NCBI GenBank assembly: GCA_028292625.1
Contig: JAQGLY010000051.1
Location: forward strand, 1 to 45,750
DNA length: 45,750 nucleotides
Source: Herbaspirillum sp.
Lineage (GTDB): Bacteria; Pseudomonadota; Gammaproteobacteria; Burkholderiales; Burkholderiaceae_D
Direction: 5' to 3'
A program made the translations under genes and the position numbers. Shown one piece after another: positions 20,240 to 29,426 of this stretch; the stretch's first letter is position 1; the number at the start of each line of letters is the position of its first letter. Under the pieces are notes generated by a model that was not told the DNA's origin, did not search any database, and was given only the letters and a program-made list of their open reading frames with translations.

Positions 20240-20380
20240 TTTTCATAAAAGAATCACGCAGACAATACGTCAGGGTGGCGGTCCCTTATCCTTCAACTGT
20301 TGAGGGCTGAAACTGAGGATGGTCACGCCAGCGACACACCTCTCCTGAAGCCGCCATCTGCGGCAAGGATGGGCCAGCGC
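20240..20380 (+). other. Possible structured RNA upstream of small lipoprotein gene
   Basis: Between eutA and the lipoprotein gene, TGGCGG (about 20275) can pair with CCGCCA (about 20354). Inside lies the hairpin CCTTCAA-CTG-TTGAGGG near 20290-20306. I could not match the layout to a known riboswitch. It may be a leader or terminator remnant; weak evidence. Confidence 0.25.
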
Positions 20381-20462
20381 CAATGAATTTTTATTTCCAC
20401 ATGGGAATTATTGGTATAATCCGCCGTTCTAATATCCGGTGGCCACCCGCTCGCCCAAAAAA

Positions 20463-20663
20463 ATGTTCCCGAGAATATCCATAGCTGTCCTGTTCGGCGC
20501 GCTTGCCATATCCGGCTGTGAACGCTCGCCTGCTGAGGAATCGGCGCTTAAGCATGCCGCAGAACAATCACGTGTGAATGCGGAAACCTATAAGCAAAAC
20601 AGCCTGACGCGTACAGAAAATGCGGCCGCGGACGTAACCCCAAAGAAACAGGACGGCAAATAA
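20463..20663 (+). CDS. Small lipoprotein of unknown function
   Basis: From the ATG at 20463 the product is 66 residues: [22 protein letters not shown], a standard lipoprotein signal with lipobox ISGC, then a polar Ala/Glu/Lys-rich tail ([21 protein letters not shown]). A GTG at 20439 would add eight residues without improving the leader or the ribosome site, which is poor for both. Probably anchored in the periplasmic face of a membrane; no family recognised. Confidence 0.55.
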   Translation: MFPRISIAVLFGALAISGCERSPAEESALKHAAEQSRVNAETYKQNSLTRTENAAADVTPKKQDGK

Positions 20664-20692
20664 GCTTGCTCATGTGCGCGGCCTGCCGGGAG

Positions 20693-20811
20693 CAGGCGGC
20701 GCCGCGTTACGACGCCTATCCGCACGAGCTTCCGGCGGCATGCGGCAACGGGCGATGATCGCGCTGGCGCTGGCCTGCGAGCCGAAGCTGCTGCTGGCCG
20801 ACGAACCGTAG
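20693..20811 (+). pseudogene. Relic of an Opp/Dpp-type ABC transporter ATPase
   Basis: Two frames together spell part of a DppD/OppD ATPase. RYDAYPHEL runs to 20731. After a one-base loss in the T-run at 20730-20731 the signature continues as [S][18 protein letters not shown] and the Walker B LLLADEP, then a TAG at 20809. Neither end of the gene is present: no P-loop upstream and no D-loop/H-loop downstream. It is only about 40 codons, a footprint of a deleted transporter gene. The following minus-strand gene ends 32 nt away. Confidence 0.75.
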
Positions 20812-20842
20812 CCGTCCGGGCTCGATGAAGCCGCGCCGCCGT

Positions 20843-22723
20843 TTAGGGAATACGGGAGATGGCGCACCATTGAAAAGGCGCTTCCTTGTCACCGATATAG
20901 GCGCTATGCGCGTTGCAAGTCGCCGCATCGAGCGTATAGCCGTAGCGGGAAAGCGTCTTTTCGGCAAGCTTGGCATCGGCACGATTTTCCGCTTCGACAT
21001 CCCGGATGTCGGACGGCCGCGCAGCCAGACCGCATTTCGCTTCTTTGATCATCGGGTCCTGCGCGGTGACGACCGCGGGTAATTTTAATTTGGCGCCCGC
21101 CCACCGCAGCGCCTGGCAACCGCGGTCGCTCGAGGTAACGCCAAGGCCGAAAAGTTTTTCAGAAACGTTCGCAATTTGCTTGGGCCGCCAATTAGGCATT
21201 TCCGCTTTTAACAACGCAAATGTCGGGCCGCCGCGCTGTTCTTGAATTTCATGGATGCGTTCAGCAAACGCCGGCATCGCTTCAGGAAAACTGCCCGCCA
21301 CCTGCACGAAAGCGACCGATGGGGGAAATTGCGTGACAAGCCATCCGAACGGCGGGTCTCCACCCACCAGCAAGACAGTCGTTCGTGCGGGATCATCGAG
21401 CTTTGGAAGATTAACGCGATACATTTTTTGGGTCCAGCTCGTATGACCCCATGCGGACACACCGCCCAGCAGAACTACCGCGCTTGTAATTGCAAGGATC
21501 CGGATGGAGATTTTTCGCGCCTTCAGATACGGCAGGAGTTGCCCAAGGAGGACAAAGATCATCAGCGGCAGACACATTTCGATCGCGACCAGATAGCGCT
21601 GGATGCTAAAGAGCTTCATCCATACCAGATAGCCGACAACCACTGCGACCATGACATATTTTGCGGTGGGCGGAACGCCGCTCGATGCATTTCGGCCTTT
21701 TAGCCGGAACACGACGGCAAGCAGCCAGCCCCAAAAAACGGTATAGGCGACGGCCCAGATGATTTGATACAGTTTAAGCTCCCCTACTCTCAGGGGATTG
21801 AATGAAAAGATAAAAGGCCAAAGCGCGGTTTCAGTCCAGCTTTTTGGGCGCCAGCGGATATCGGATACCTGGATCGGCGAAGTCAACGAGTTGGGGAAAA
21901 AATTACTGAATTGGGGGAACAAGGGATTGCCGAAAGTCCGCCACATTTCATAAAACCAATACCCGCTGGCAAGCGCGATTCCTAGCAAGACGCCTATGCC
22001 AAACAAAAACGCCATTCGAATTCGCGGCGCCCAGCCGCCTGGAGCAACACAAAATCCGGCGCACAGCGCGACGGCGAACACGGCGTTTGTCAGTTTGAGC
22101 CCGGCGCCAAAACCGGCGCAGACCCCGGCCAGCAGCAGAATGAAAGCCGCACGGATTCCATTCGTGGTTAGTTGGGACCAATTAGCCAGGACAACAAGCA
22201 CGGACGCCAGCACGAAGAGCGATGTCGTATCGTCGCCCATCGAGTTCCCGAGGCCTGACAGGTAGTTTCCAGTCAGGCAACCGAAGCTTGCCAGCATCAG
22301 CGGAATGCGATAACGATCCTCTTCAGGAAGCCCCGGCAGCGCCTTGCGTGCTATCCCGGCCAGCAAGACGAAACTCAATCCGTGGACAGTCCCCATAATG
22401 AATCCCACCAGTGGTCCCGGCAGATATATCGTCATCAAATAATAAGGGACATCCAGGAGGGGATTGAAATAACTTGGCATGCTGGCCGGCGCCAGGTCTA
22501 TATTCAGCTTTCCATGCAATAGCGAAAAGGCGTTATACGCATGATAATTAAGCAAATCCCAATTCGTATCCGCGCCCAGCCAAACCGAGACCAAACCGAA
22601 AAATACAGGGACTAATAGGCAAGCCCTATAAAAAAGTACGGGATCGTTAAAATCGATGCGTTGAAGCCGCATCCTTGCAGAGAAATATAGTGGGGATTTA
22701 TTTTTCAAACGCGTATCGTCCAT
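20843..22723 (-). CDS. Polytopic membrane protein, GT-C glycosyltransferase-like
   Basis: 626 residues with about ten or more hydrophobic segments and a soluble C-terminal domain of about 170 residues. After the first TM segment comes GADTNWDLLNYHAYNAFSLL, an acidic loop in the place where GT-C polyprenyl-phosphate sugar transferases carry their catalytic Asp. GLGNSMGDDTTSLFVL is a second acidic loop. This suggests a lipid-linked sugar transferase working outside the inner membrane, but no family motif proves it. The C-terminal part (ALLKAEMPNWRPKQIANVSEK) is unlike anything I recognise. Alone on its strand. Confidence 0.6.
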   Translation of the reverse strand: MDDTRLKNKSPLYFSARMRLQRIDFNDPVLFYRACLLVPVFFGLVSVWLGADTNWDLLNYHAYNAFSLLHGKLNIDLAPASMPSYFNPLLDVPYYLMTIYLPGPLVGFIMGTVHGLSFVLLAGIARKALPGLPEEDRYRIPLMLASFGCLTGNYLSGLGNSMGDDTTSLFVLASVLVVLANWSQLTTNGIRAAFILLLAGVCAGFGAGLKLTNAVFAVALCAGFCVAPGGWAPRIRMAFLFGIGVLLGIALASGYWFYEMWRTFGNPLFPQFSNFFPNSLTSPIQVSDIRWRPKSWTETALWPFIFSFNPLRVGELKLYQIIWAVAYTVFWGWLLAVVFRLKGRNASSGVPPTAKYVMVAVVVGYLVWMKLFSIQRYLVAIEMCLPLMIFVLLGQLLPYLKARKISIRILAITSAVVLLGGVSAWGHTSWTQKMYRVNLPKLDDPARTTVLLVGGDPPFGWLVTQFPPSVAFVQVAGSFPEAMPAFAERIHEIQEQRGGPTFALLKAEMPNWRPKQIANVSEKLFGLGVTSSDRGCQALRWAGAKLKLPAVVTAQDPMIKEAKCGLAARPSDIRDVEAENRADAKLAEKTLSRYGYTLDAATCNAHSAYIGDKEAPFQWCAISRIP

Positions 22724-22920
22724 GACCCTTGCAAATTAACTGCGGCGTTAAGCTGCATATGCGATGGGGACGGATTATACGGTGTTGTTGAGGCTGGAGT
22801 CGAGGCTTACCGCGGCGGGCGCGCTGTGCTACGAGTAGCGGGATTCGTGCAAAAATTCTTTCCCGCACTGGCGATTCTTCATGGAAGAACAGGCATCAGT
22901 GCAGGAAACCAGCGTCTTAA

Positions 22921-23205
22921 TTAATCGTCATGACCACGGTGTTCGCCACGGTCGCGATGATCATCGCGATGCTCGTCACGGCGTTCATGCGCCTGCTGCT
23001 CGCGCCATTGACGCGCGCGTTCGCGGCGTTCGCGCCAGTCGTTTTCATACCTCGGATTGACATACTCCGGGCGCTGCTGCACATAAACGCCGGGCAAACC
23101 GATATTGACCCCGACACCGATGTCTGCCGCCATGGCCGGCGTTGCAGACATAAACAAAGCAGCGCACGTGACGATTCCTGCCGCAATGGCGAGATGTTTT
23201 TTCAT
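22921..23205 (-). CDS. Small exported protein with charged Arg/His/Asp tail
   Basis: The ATG at 23205 follows AGGAGA and gives 94 residues: signal peptide MKKHLAIAAGIVTCAALFMSATPAMA, a short Gly/Val segment (DIGVGVNIGLPGVYVQQRPEY), then a highly charged tail of Arg, His, Asp and Glu ending HRGHDD. This is a common betaproteobacterial exported-protein architecture of unknown function; the tail could bind metal. An upstream extension to 23292 only adds residues before the signal peptide. Confidence 0.7.
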   Translation of the reverse strand: MKKHLAIAAGIVTCAALFMSATPAMAADIGVGVNIGLPGVYVQQRPEYVNPRYENDWRERRERARQWREQQAHERRDEHRDDHRDRGEHRGHDD

Positions 23206-23337
23206 GATTGTTCTCCTGGTTTTAAATTTACTGCGCAGAATCGATATTTTTCTATTCTGTACGACTGCTGCTGTGATGGATCTAACCGACAAGAAGCCAG
23301 CGAGAATTTAAGACATTCATAATTTGAGTAAGTTCAA

Positions 23338-23365
23338 GTAAAGGCGGGTTTGTCCGCCTTTACTT
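23338..23365 (-). terminator. Intrinsic terminator of the KAD-repeat protein gene
   Basis: AGTAAAGGCGG and CCGCCTTTACT are complementary around a short GTTTGT loop, 16 nt downstream of the minus-strand stop at 23381. The A/T-rich flanks make it usable in both directions. Confidence 0.75.
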
Positions 23366-23380
23366 CAGTCAAGGACCCGA

Positions 23381-23698
23381 TTACTTCGTTGCGGCTTCTT
23401 TAGCATCCGACTTGGTATCCGCGGTGGCTTGCTTGGCCTTCGCTTTGGTCTTGGCCGCTTTGTGGTGAGCCTTTACCTTCGTTTCCTTGGCATCGGCCTT
23501 CGCTTCGGTCACCTTTGCATCGGCTTTGGCGTCGGTTTTCGATTCCTTTGCATCAGCTTTTACGTCGGCTTTGGTTTCTTTCGCTTCGGCTTTGACGACC
23601 TTCGCAGTTGGGGCCGCGGGTGCGGCCGGCGCTGCGGATTGAGCAAAAGCAGAAGTAGCAAACAAGCCAGCGATCAGAGCAGCGATTAATTTATTCAT
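23381..23698 (-). CDS. Exported Lys/Ala/Asp repeat protein
   Basis: The ATG at 23698 (AGGA upstream) gives 105 residues: signal peptide MNKLIAALIAGLFATSAFA, an Ala/Pro linker, then tandem units of the type KADAKE / KTDAKADAK / TKVKAHHK, mostly Lys, Ala, Asp and Thr. The periodic charge pattern predicts an extended or helical rod in the periplasm. Similar low-complexity proteins are common in Burkholderiales and lack an assigned function. Confidence 0.7.
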   Translation of the reverse strand: MNKLIAALIAGLFATSAFAQSAAPAAPAAPTAKVVKAEAKETKADVKADAKESKTDAKADAKVTEAKADAKETKVKAHHKAAKTKAKAKQATADTKSDAKEAATK

Positions 23699-23828
23699 TT
23701 TTTTTCCTATACCTTGTTTTAATCGGCTCAAGCGAATCTTGAGTCCTGAGGCTATAAACGCCAGGATCCCAACGGGCGTTGACCTTAGTTACATGCGGTT
23801 ACGAGAAACCGGCGTTCGGAAGCGCTAA

Positions 23829-25043
23829 TCAAGCCGTCGCGCATCGGCCTGCAAGCGATGCATGCAATTCCAATGCCGCGCACAGCACCGCTTCGTCGCT
23901 TCCGCGCGGGCCTATGACCGACAGGCCGGCAGGCGCCCCTTCGACCGTCGTCCACGGGAAACTGACCTGCGGCAGACCCGCCATTCCCGCCACGCAGAGC
24001 AATTGCATCGACCGCGCCCGGATGCCGTCGACCTCGGATAAGGCCGCATCGAGACGCGGGGCGATGGTCGGCACGGTCGGCATGACCAGCATGCCGCCGG
24101 CGTCGAACACCCTGGCCATCGTTGCCGCGGCTTGTACCCGCTGCATCTGCGCCGCCGCGGTCTGCGCCGGAACGATGCGCGACGCGGCTTCGAAGCGCTG
24201 CGCAACGTCCGGGCCGAGAGGCGGCCGGACGGTACGAATCCATTCCCCATGCTGCTGCCAGATCTCTGCCGCCTGCAAGGTGCGAAAGGCGGCGGCCCAT
24301 GCGGACAGGGGCAAGGTCTCGGCGGGAATATGCCGCACCGATGGCTGGCCGGCGAGCGCATGTTCGAATGCCGCCCGGATCGGCGCGTCGAGCAGTTCCA
24401 GCGTGTCGTCGGCTACCAGCAGTCGCGCCGCCGGCCTGGGCAAGACGCTGCTCACTGCCAGTTGCTCGAACACAGTGCTCAGCAGCGCGCCGGTCCGGGC
24501 AAACCAGCTGACCGTATCGAAGCTGTGCGCCAACGTGAAACAGCCGTTGGTCGCAATGCGGCCGTGCGTTGGACGCATGCCCCAGATGCCGCAGTAACTG
24601 GCCGGCAGCCGGATCGAGCCGCCGCAGTCGGTCCCCAGCGCGATGTCGGCATGGCCGGCCGCCACGGCGACTGCCGATCCGGAAGAGGAGCCGCCGGGCA
24701 GCCGTTCGGGCGCTGCCGGATTCCGCGGCGTGCCATAGTGTGCATTGATGCCGGCCAGGCTGTAGGTCAGTTCGTCGGTCACGGTCTTGCCGACCCACTG
24801 CGCGCCGGCGGCCAGCAGCACTCTCACCGCCACTGCGCTGGCGGCCGCAGGCTTTTGTTCCGCAAGCCATGATGGATTGCCCGCGCCGCTTCGCAAGCCG
24901 ATAACGTCGAATACATCCTTGACCGCCAAACGGCAGCCGGCGAGCGGGCCGGACTCGGTTCGTTCCAGGTCCGCTCTTGGGCCGCAGCCCTCGCGCATGA
25001 ACGCGCCGTGCAGGCCCGGCATGACGTCATCGGCGCCGCTCAT
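23829..25043 (-). CDS. Amidase-signature hydrolase, AtzE/HpxY-like
   Basis: From the ATG at 25043, which overlaps the upstream stop as ATGA, the product is 404 residues. The Ser-cisSer-Lys triad is in place: K42 in AVKDVFD, the GGSSSGSA block near 118-124, and nucleophile S143 in TDCGGSIRLPASYCG. The shorter length and partnership with an HpxZ/AtzH-like gene resemble AtzE/HpxY amidases that cut carboxylated or oxalyl ureas. The usual small AtzG/HpxX partner is absent. Last gene of the catabolic operon; it probably removes an amide or ureido nitrogen. Confidence 0.85.
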   Translation of the reverse strand: MSGADDVMPGLHGAFMREGCGPRADLERTESGPLAGCRLAVKDVFDVIGLRSGAGNPSWLAEQKPAAASAVAVRVLLAAGAQWVGKTVTDELTYSLAGINAHYGTPRNPAAPERLPGGSSSGSAVAVAAGHADIALGTDCGGSIRLPASYCGIWGMRPTHGRIATNGCFTLAHSFDTVSWFARTGALLSTVFEQLAVSSVLPRPAARLLVADDTLELLDAPIRAAFEHALAGQPSVRHIPAETLPLSAWAAAFRTLQAAEIWQQHGEWIRTVRPPLGPDVAQRFEAASRIVPAQTAAAQMQRVQAAATMARVFDAGGMLVMPTVPTIAPRLDAALSEVDGIRARSMQLLCVAGMAGLPQVSFPWTTVEGAPAGLSVIGPRGSDEAVLCAALELHASLAGRCATA

Positions 25044-25417
25044 GCGTCTGCCCAGCTGACATGCGCCGACACGACTTGCCAATCGCCCTGGAGACGGACC
25101 CAGGTCTGGCTCTGGCGGCCGATGCGCGGTTCGCCCGCGCGACGGAAGGCGACGTTGGCGACCGCGAAATCGCTGCCGAACGTGGTGACCGAGCGCTCGA
25201 TGATGTCGCGCAGCAGATTTTTGCCGGGACGCGCGGCGCGAAAGGCGCGGATCATCTCGATGCCATACAGGTTTTCGCCGGCGCCGTAGCGCAGCGTATG
25301 CGGGCTGTCCCAGAACAGCCGGTCCAGCTCGGGTACGTCGTTGCCGACCAGCGCTTGTTCATAGGCGTCGAAGGCGGCGTTGACTTCCGCCAGGGTAGCG
25401 GGATCGTTGATTTGCAT
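25040..25417 (-). CDS. HpxZ/AtzH-like protein (DUF3225, SnoaL-like fold)
   Basis: 125 residues from the ATG at 25417, which has GAAAGG at good spacing. Hallmarks are NAAFDAYEQALVGNDVPELDRLFWDSP, LRYGAGENLYGIEMIRAFRAARP and GRQSQTWVRLQGDWQVVSAHVSWA. This NTF2-like family includes HpxZ (oxalurate catabolism) and AtzH (a dicarboxyurea hydrolase of the cyanuric-acid route), both encoded next to an amidase as here. It overlaps the amidase start by 4 nt, so the two are coupled. Points to a carboxylated-urea or oxalyl-amide intermediate. Confidence 0.85.
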   Translation of the reverse strand: MQINDPATLAEVNAAFDAYEQALVGNDVPELDRLFWDSPHTLRYGAGENLYGIEMIRAFRAARPGKNLLRDIIERSVTTFGSDFAVANVAFRRAGEPRIGRQSQTWVRLQGDWQVVSAHVSWADA

Positions 25418-25467
25418 AGCGAACATCCTTTCAGAGAGAGCAGCTTGCGATGGGAGGTATAGCCGGT

Positions 25468-26226
25468 TTACTTGAACCATTTCGCGTCAAGCTTCGCCAG
25501 GAAGCCTTCGCGTTGCAGATCGGCGATGATCGCGTTGACCGCTTCCAGCAGTTTTTTGTCCTCCAGGCGGGTATTGGCGCCCACGTCACGCTTGTCCCAG
25601 GTATCCGATACGGTCAAATGGCTGTTGCGGCGCATGGCGCTGTATTTCACCACCGGCAAGGTGTTGACCACGACATCGGCGCGACCGGCTTCAACGTCGG
25701 AAAAGGCGAGCAAGAAATCGTTATAGGTTTTGACTTCCTTCGCAGTACCGAGCGTACGCACAAAGTTTTCGCCGGCGCTGCCGACCTGAACCGCGACGAT
25801 CTTGCCGGCCAGATCGGCCGGCCCGGTGATCTTTGTCCCAGGACGAAACGCGCCGGCAATGCCAGAGTTGTAGTAAGGCGTGGAAAAGGTGATGCGCTGC
25901 GCGCGCTCCGGGGTCCAGGTCATCGCGGTCAGCAGCATATCGACCCGCTTCGAAATCAAGGCCGGCAGCAGTCCCGTGAAATCGATTTTTTCCCATTGCG
26001 CCCTGACGCCGAGGCGACGGGCTATTTCATTACCGAGATCGATGTCGAACCCGACCATTTTTCCGTTTTCGACGTAACCGAACGGCGGAAAGCTGCCGCC
26101 GTTGGCCATGACGATGACGCCCGCCTGCTTGATGCCGTCAAGCGTATCGGCGCTCGCCGCGCCGACGACCGACGCGGCGATGCCGCAACTGAGAATGCCC
26201 GCCTGGATCCATTTTTTTAAATTCAT
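25468..26226 (-). CDS. ABC transporter periplasmic substrate-binding protein (amino-acid family)
   Basis: 252 residues from the ATG at 26226, preceded by GAGGAAGG. Signal peptide 1-26 ends AASA. The SBP type-3 core follows: GSFPPFGYVENGKMVGFDIDLGNEIARRLG, MLLTAMTWTPERAQRITFSTPYY, VQVGSAGENF and VNTLPVVKY. It captures a small amino-acid-like solute for the permease and ATPase encoded upstream in the same operon. The ligand-binding Arg/Asp pattern (TPERAQ, DVEAGRADVVV) is typical for polar amino acids or their analogues. Confidence 0.9.
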   Translation of the reverse strand: MNLKKWIQAGILSCGIAASVVGAASADTLDGIKQAGVIVMANGGSFPPFGYVENGKMVGFDIDLGNEIARRLGVRAQWEKIDFTGLLPALISKRVDMLLTAMTWTPERAQRITFSTPYYNSGIAGAFRPGTKITGPADLAGKIVAVQVGSAGENFVRTLGTAKEVKTYNDFLLAFSDVEAGRADVVVNTLPVVKYSAMRRNSHLTVSDTWDKRDVGANTRLEDKKLLEAVNAIIADLQREGFLAKLDAKWFK

Positions 26227-26405
26227 GATGCCTTCCTCGTTGATGAATGGTTGCCCGCTTATGGCAATCGCACGCGATTGGCCATATTGAATGAATCGTG
26301 AAACAGCAATTTGCAGGCCAGGGCTGGCAGACGGTGGATCAGGCAAGATACCAGACCAAATTGTCGTGTCGAAAAGGGCCGCGCACCGATCTGGCGCAGC
26401 ATGAC

Positions 26406-27359
26406 TTACAGTAGTGCGTCGGCTTTCCCGGCACTTCGGTGAGGATCCCCGATGAACGCCAGCATGGCCTTGCCCAGCGTGTCGTCCGGCGTGTTGATAT
26501 GCGCGACGATGGAGATATGGTTGTGCCCGCGCAGTTGCAGAAACGGCGGGGCCTTGCGCTTTGCTTCGGCCAGACGGTAAGCGAGCTCCAGGCAATAGAC
26601 ATCGATCAGCGGACTTTCATATTCCGCAATCGCAATCAGCGTCGGCACGCTTTCCGGACCCGCCAATGCGACCGGAGAGCGCGCTTCGTACAAAGAGGGA
26701 TCGCTTCCATAATAGGCGGCGACTTTCCCGGCATTGGGGTTTTCCGGGAGGTTGTCGGCCCGCACCCTGCCGCTGATGACGATCAGCCCCGCTACCGGCG
26801 GCGCGTCCGCGCCATACGCAAAGCCTGCGGCATGCGCGGCGCCGGCCGAGTGGCCGATGATGAAAATCCTGTTGCCATCGATACCGAGTTCATCCGCGTG
26901 AGCGCGTATCCAGCCGATTGCGGCCTCGACATCCCTGATCCCTTCCGGCCATTGCGCCTCGGGCGCCACTCGGTATCCCATGTTGATCCCGACGACGCCG
27001 TGACGGGCGAAATAATAGAGAACGTTTGCGTAAATTTCATCGCTGCGATTTCGCTCTTCTTCAACGAAGCCGCCGCCGCCGACGAACAGTACGGCGGCCG
27101 CGCCCCGGGCCTGCGCCGGGTGGTATGCATCCAGCAGATGGCGCGCATGCGGCCCGTAGGATAGCGCCCGCGACACCGTCACATCGCCTTTTGGACAATA
27201 CGCCAGCAGCGGCGAGAACAACTCGACCATGCGCGCCGCGTGCGCCGGGACGTTCTGCTTCCAGATCGGACCGATTCTCGCCAGCTCCGCAAGCACATTC
27301 GCCGGCAGGCCGGCGTCAAGCCGGCCCGACGCGTCAGACGAGTATGAATTCGATGCCAT
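26406..27359 (-). CDS. Alpha/beta hydrolase, kynurenine-formamidase/esterase-like
   Basis: 317 residues from the ATG at 27359; an alternative at 27380 reads seven residues more. VLFVGGGGFVEEERNRSD supplies an oxyanion loop (GGGG in place of HGGG), IFIIGHSAGAAHAAGF the nucleophile Ser, and GHNHISIVAH the catalytic His. The layout is that of HSL-type esterases and kynurenine formamidase-like enzymes. It overlaps the upstream AllA-like gene by 26 nt. In this operon it may open an N-formyl, lactam or ester intermediate. Exact substrate unknown. Confidence 0.78.
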   Translation of the reverse strand: MASNSYSSDASGRLDAGLPANVLAELARIGPIWKQNVPAHAARMVELFSPLLAYCPKGDVTVSRALSYGPHARHLLDAYHPAQARGAAAVLFVGGGGFVEEERNRSDEIYANVLYYFARHGVVGINMGYRVAPEAQWPEGIRDVEAAIGWIRAHADELGIDGNRIFIIGHSAGAAHAAGFAYGADAPPVAGLIVISGRVRADNLPENPNAGKVAAYYGSDPSLYEARSPVALAGPESVPTLIAIAEYESPLIDVYCLELAYRLAEAKRKAPPFLQLRGHNHISIVAHINTPDDTLGKAMLAFIGDPHRSAGKADALL

Positions 27360-27858
27360 AGCGCCGGTCCAGGTAGGCATTGTGATGGTCGATCAGATTG
27401 GTATCGGACAGCTCCAGATTGAAGAACGACATTTCGTCGCTGTTGAAAAAAGGCCCGGCGTGCCATGTCCCCTTGTGCAGCTTGATCGCAGCGTTGCCCG
27501 GCACGATGAAAGCCCGGATGTCGTCGAGGGCGGGCATGGCGTCGGGATCGTTCACGCCATAGGGCGGCGCGACCGCAATGACCCATGGCTCGCCGCCGAC
27601 CGAGGCGAGGCACTGAGTCACCCTGGTATGCCGCGTAATGCGTGCAAAGCTGTGCGCGCGGTGATCGAGCCGCATCACATAAAAACGCGGTATGCCGTGG
27701 GTAAGATCGAGCGTCGCATCATTTTCTCCAAAGGGCACGCCGTCCTCCATGGGCGGCATCAAATCGCCGAATAAGCGAAACGCTTCGCTGGTAATCGGCG
27801 TTGCCAGCAACGAACGTCTCGTCACCGAAGCGCTAGATTCTGAATGCCTGGTATCCAT
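27334..27858 (-). CDS. AllA-like protein (ureidoglycolate lyase family)
   Basis: 174 residues, ribosome site GGGAGA. The N-terminus LLATPITSEAFRLFGDLMPP, the centre THTRVTQCLASVGGEPWVIAVAPP (written here from two adjacent blocks) and AFIVPGNAAIKLHKGTWHAGPFF follow the cupin-like AllA family, in which the HxGxWH segment lines the active site. AllA releases urea from ureidoglycolate. The pairing with HpxZ-like and amidase genes supports a ureide or oxidised-purine/pyrimidine-like intermediate, although the family also contains uncharacterised lyases. Confidence 0.75.
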   Translation of the reverse strand: MDTRHSESSASVTRRSLLATPITSEAFRLFGDLMPPMEDGVPFGENDATLDLTHGIPRFYVMRLDHRAHSFARITRHTRVTQCLASVGGEPWVIAVAPPYGVNDPDAMPALDDIRAFIVPGNAAIKLHKGTWHAGPFFNSDEMSFFNLELSDTNLIDHHNAYLDRRYGIEFILV

Positions 27859-27890
27859 GGTTCTCCCGAAACAGATGAATAAAAAAACGG

Positions 27891-29426
27891 TTACACCGCC
27901 ACCTTCGCTCCGCCCACCCGCGCGACCAGTTCGTCGGGCAGCTCATGATGGGAATGAGAGATAAAGCGTTCGAAATACGCTTCCTGCGCATCGAGAAACA
28001 ACGCGCGCGTCACCCCTTGTATCAAGCGCGGCGCCGTATATTTCATGTTGCTGTTCGACGCCGACGATGGTCCGGCCGATAGCGTCGCGCCACGGGTGAT
28101 CGTAAAGAGCTTCGACGCCCATGGCGCGCTGCCCGGCGTTTTTTCCTGGAATTCGCAGTAACGGCCCAGATACGGAAATTTCGCGAGCAGCGGCTTTGAA
28201 AGTTCGGCCGGCGGCGCGTAGCGCTCGCCCCACAGCGCGACGTAAGGCGCTATGCGATGAAGTTCCGGCCGCAGCGTCAGGTCCACCTCCAGCCCGGTGG
28301 AGGCAATGATGAAATCGAATTCAAGCAAGCGCTGGCCGGAGCGCACCAGCACCGCGCCGGCCGGCGTCGCCTCGACCGCATCCCATGGCGTGGCGGCCCG
28401 CAGCTGGAAACCGGGGAGCGCGATCGCACGCTTGAATGTCGGTTCCGGCGGCGGTTGGCTGATGTCGTACAACTGATGCATGTACGCCCATTTGGCGGCA
28501 TCGGGCAAATCGATGTAATGGGCGAGATAGCCGGAAAACTCCATCCAGCGCCGCGGATTTGCCTGAGGCAAGGCGGGACGGCGGAAACACAGGCTGGCTT
28601 CCGTGGCGCCGTGTTCCAGAGCGGTCGCCGCGTTATCGAATGCCGCTGCGCCGGCGCCCAGGATGCCTACGCGCTTGCCCTTGAGCGCATCGAAATCGAT
28701 GTCATCGTTGGAGTGCGCATACAGGCTGGACGGCAAGGATTCCCGGATGAAGGACGGCACCACGCGCGCGCCGCTGCCTTCGGCTCCCGACGACAGGATG
28801 ACCGTGCGCGCCATGACATCTTGGGTGTTGCCGCCTTGTGCAACAGTGAGTTTGAAAATCGTATGCCGGCCCAGTTGCACCGGCTCGATAGCGATCACGT
28901 TCGCATTCGATTCCACCCGAATCCCGGTCACATCTTTATGCCAGTTCAGATAGCCTTGCCACACGGGGCGCGGAATGCGTTCGAGCGCGGCCCAACCGGC
29001 CGCGCCGTGCTGCGCCTCATACCACGCGCGGAAAGTCAGGCTGCCGATACCGAGATCGGGCCCGGTCAGGTCTTTCGGCGTGCGCAGCATGTTCATCCGC
29101 GCAAACGTCATCCACGGTCCCGCCAGTCCGAGTGGATTGCGGTCGAAGACGGTCACGCGATCGACCCGCTCGCGCTTTAAGCCGAAGGCAAGCGCCTGGC
29201 CGAATTGTCCGCCGCCCACCACTGCGCAGTCCAGGGTGCCCGCCGGCTGGCCCGGCAGATCGACTACCCATTGCTGATTCGGGTATGACAGGCAATCCAG
29301 GTCATGCCCAATGCGTGCGCGCAGAGCGGCCAATCCTTCACCCTTTTGGTCTTCTTCCCGCGGCGCGGAAATTTCCAACATCGTTGCGCCTGCCTTGCGT
29401 TGAATATCCATACAATCTTTCTTCAT
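27891..29426 (-). CDS. FAD/NAD(P)-dependent monooxygenase
   Basis: 511 residues. The first dinucleotide-binding motif, CAVVGGGQFGQALA, is at about 68-81; the second, VGILGAGAAAFDNAA, is in the middle. WMTFARMNMLRTPKDL and FDFIIASTGLEVDL resemble flavin monooxygenases of the FMO/N-hydroxylase group. Start and stop are coupled: its ATG overlaps the TAA of the ATPase gene (TAATG). It is the only oxidative enzyme in the operon and so the likely first step after uptake, hydroxylating or oxygenating the imported compound. Confidence 0.82.
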   Translation of the reverse strand: MKKDCMDIQRKAGATMLEISAPREEDQKGEGLAALRARIGHDLDCLSYPNQQWVVDLPGQPAGTLDCAVVGGGQFGQALAFGLKRERVDRVTVFDRNPLGLAGPWMTFARMNMLRTPKDLTGPDLGIGSLTFRAWYEAQHGAAGWAALERIPRPVWQGYLNWHKDVTGIRVESNANVIAIEPVQLGRHTIFKLTVAQGGNTQDVMARTVILSSGAEGSGARVVPSFIRESLPSSLYAHSNDDIDFDALKGKRVGILGAGAAAFDNAATALEHGATEASLCFRRPALPQANPRRWMEFSGYLAHYIDLPDAAKWAYMHQLYDISQPPPEPTFKRAIALPGFQLRAATPWDAVEATPAGAVLVRSGQRLLEFDFIIASTGLEVDLTLRPELHRIAPYVALWGERYAPPAELSKPLLAKFPYLGRYCEFQEKTPGSAPWASKLFTITRGATLSAGPSSASNSNMKYTAPRLIQGVTRALFLDAQEAYFERFISHSHHELPDELVARVGGAKVAV

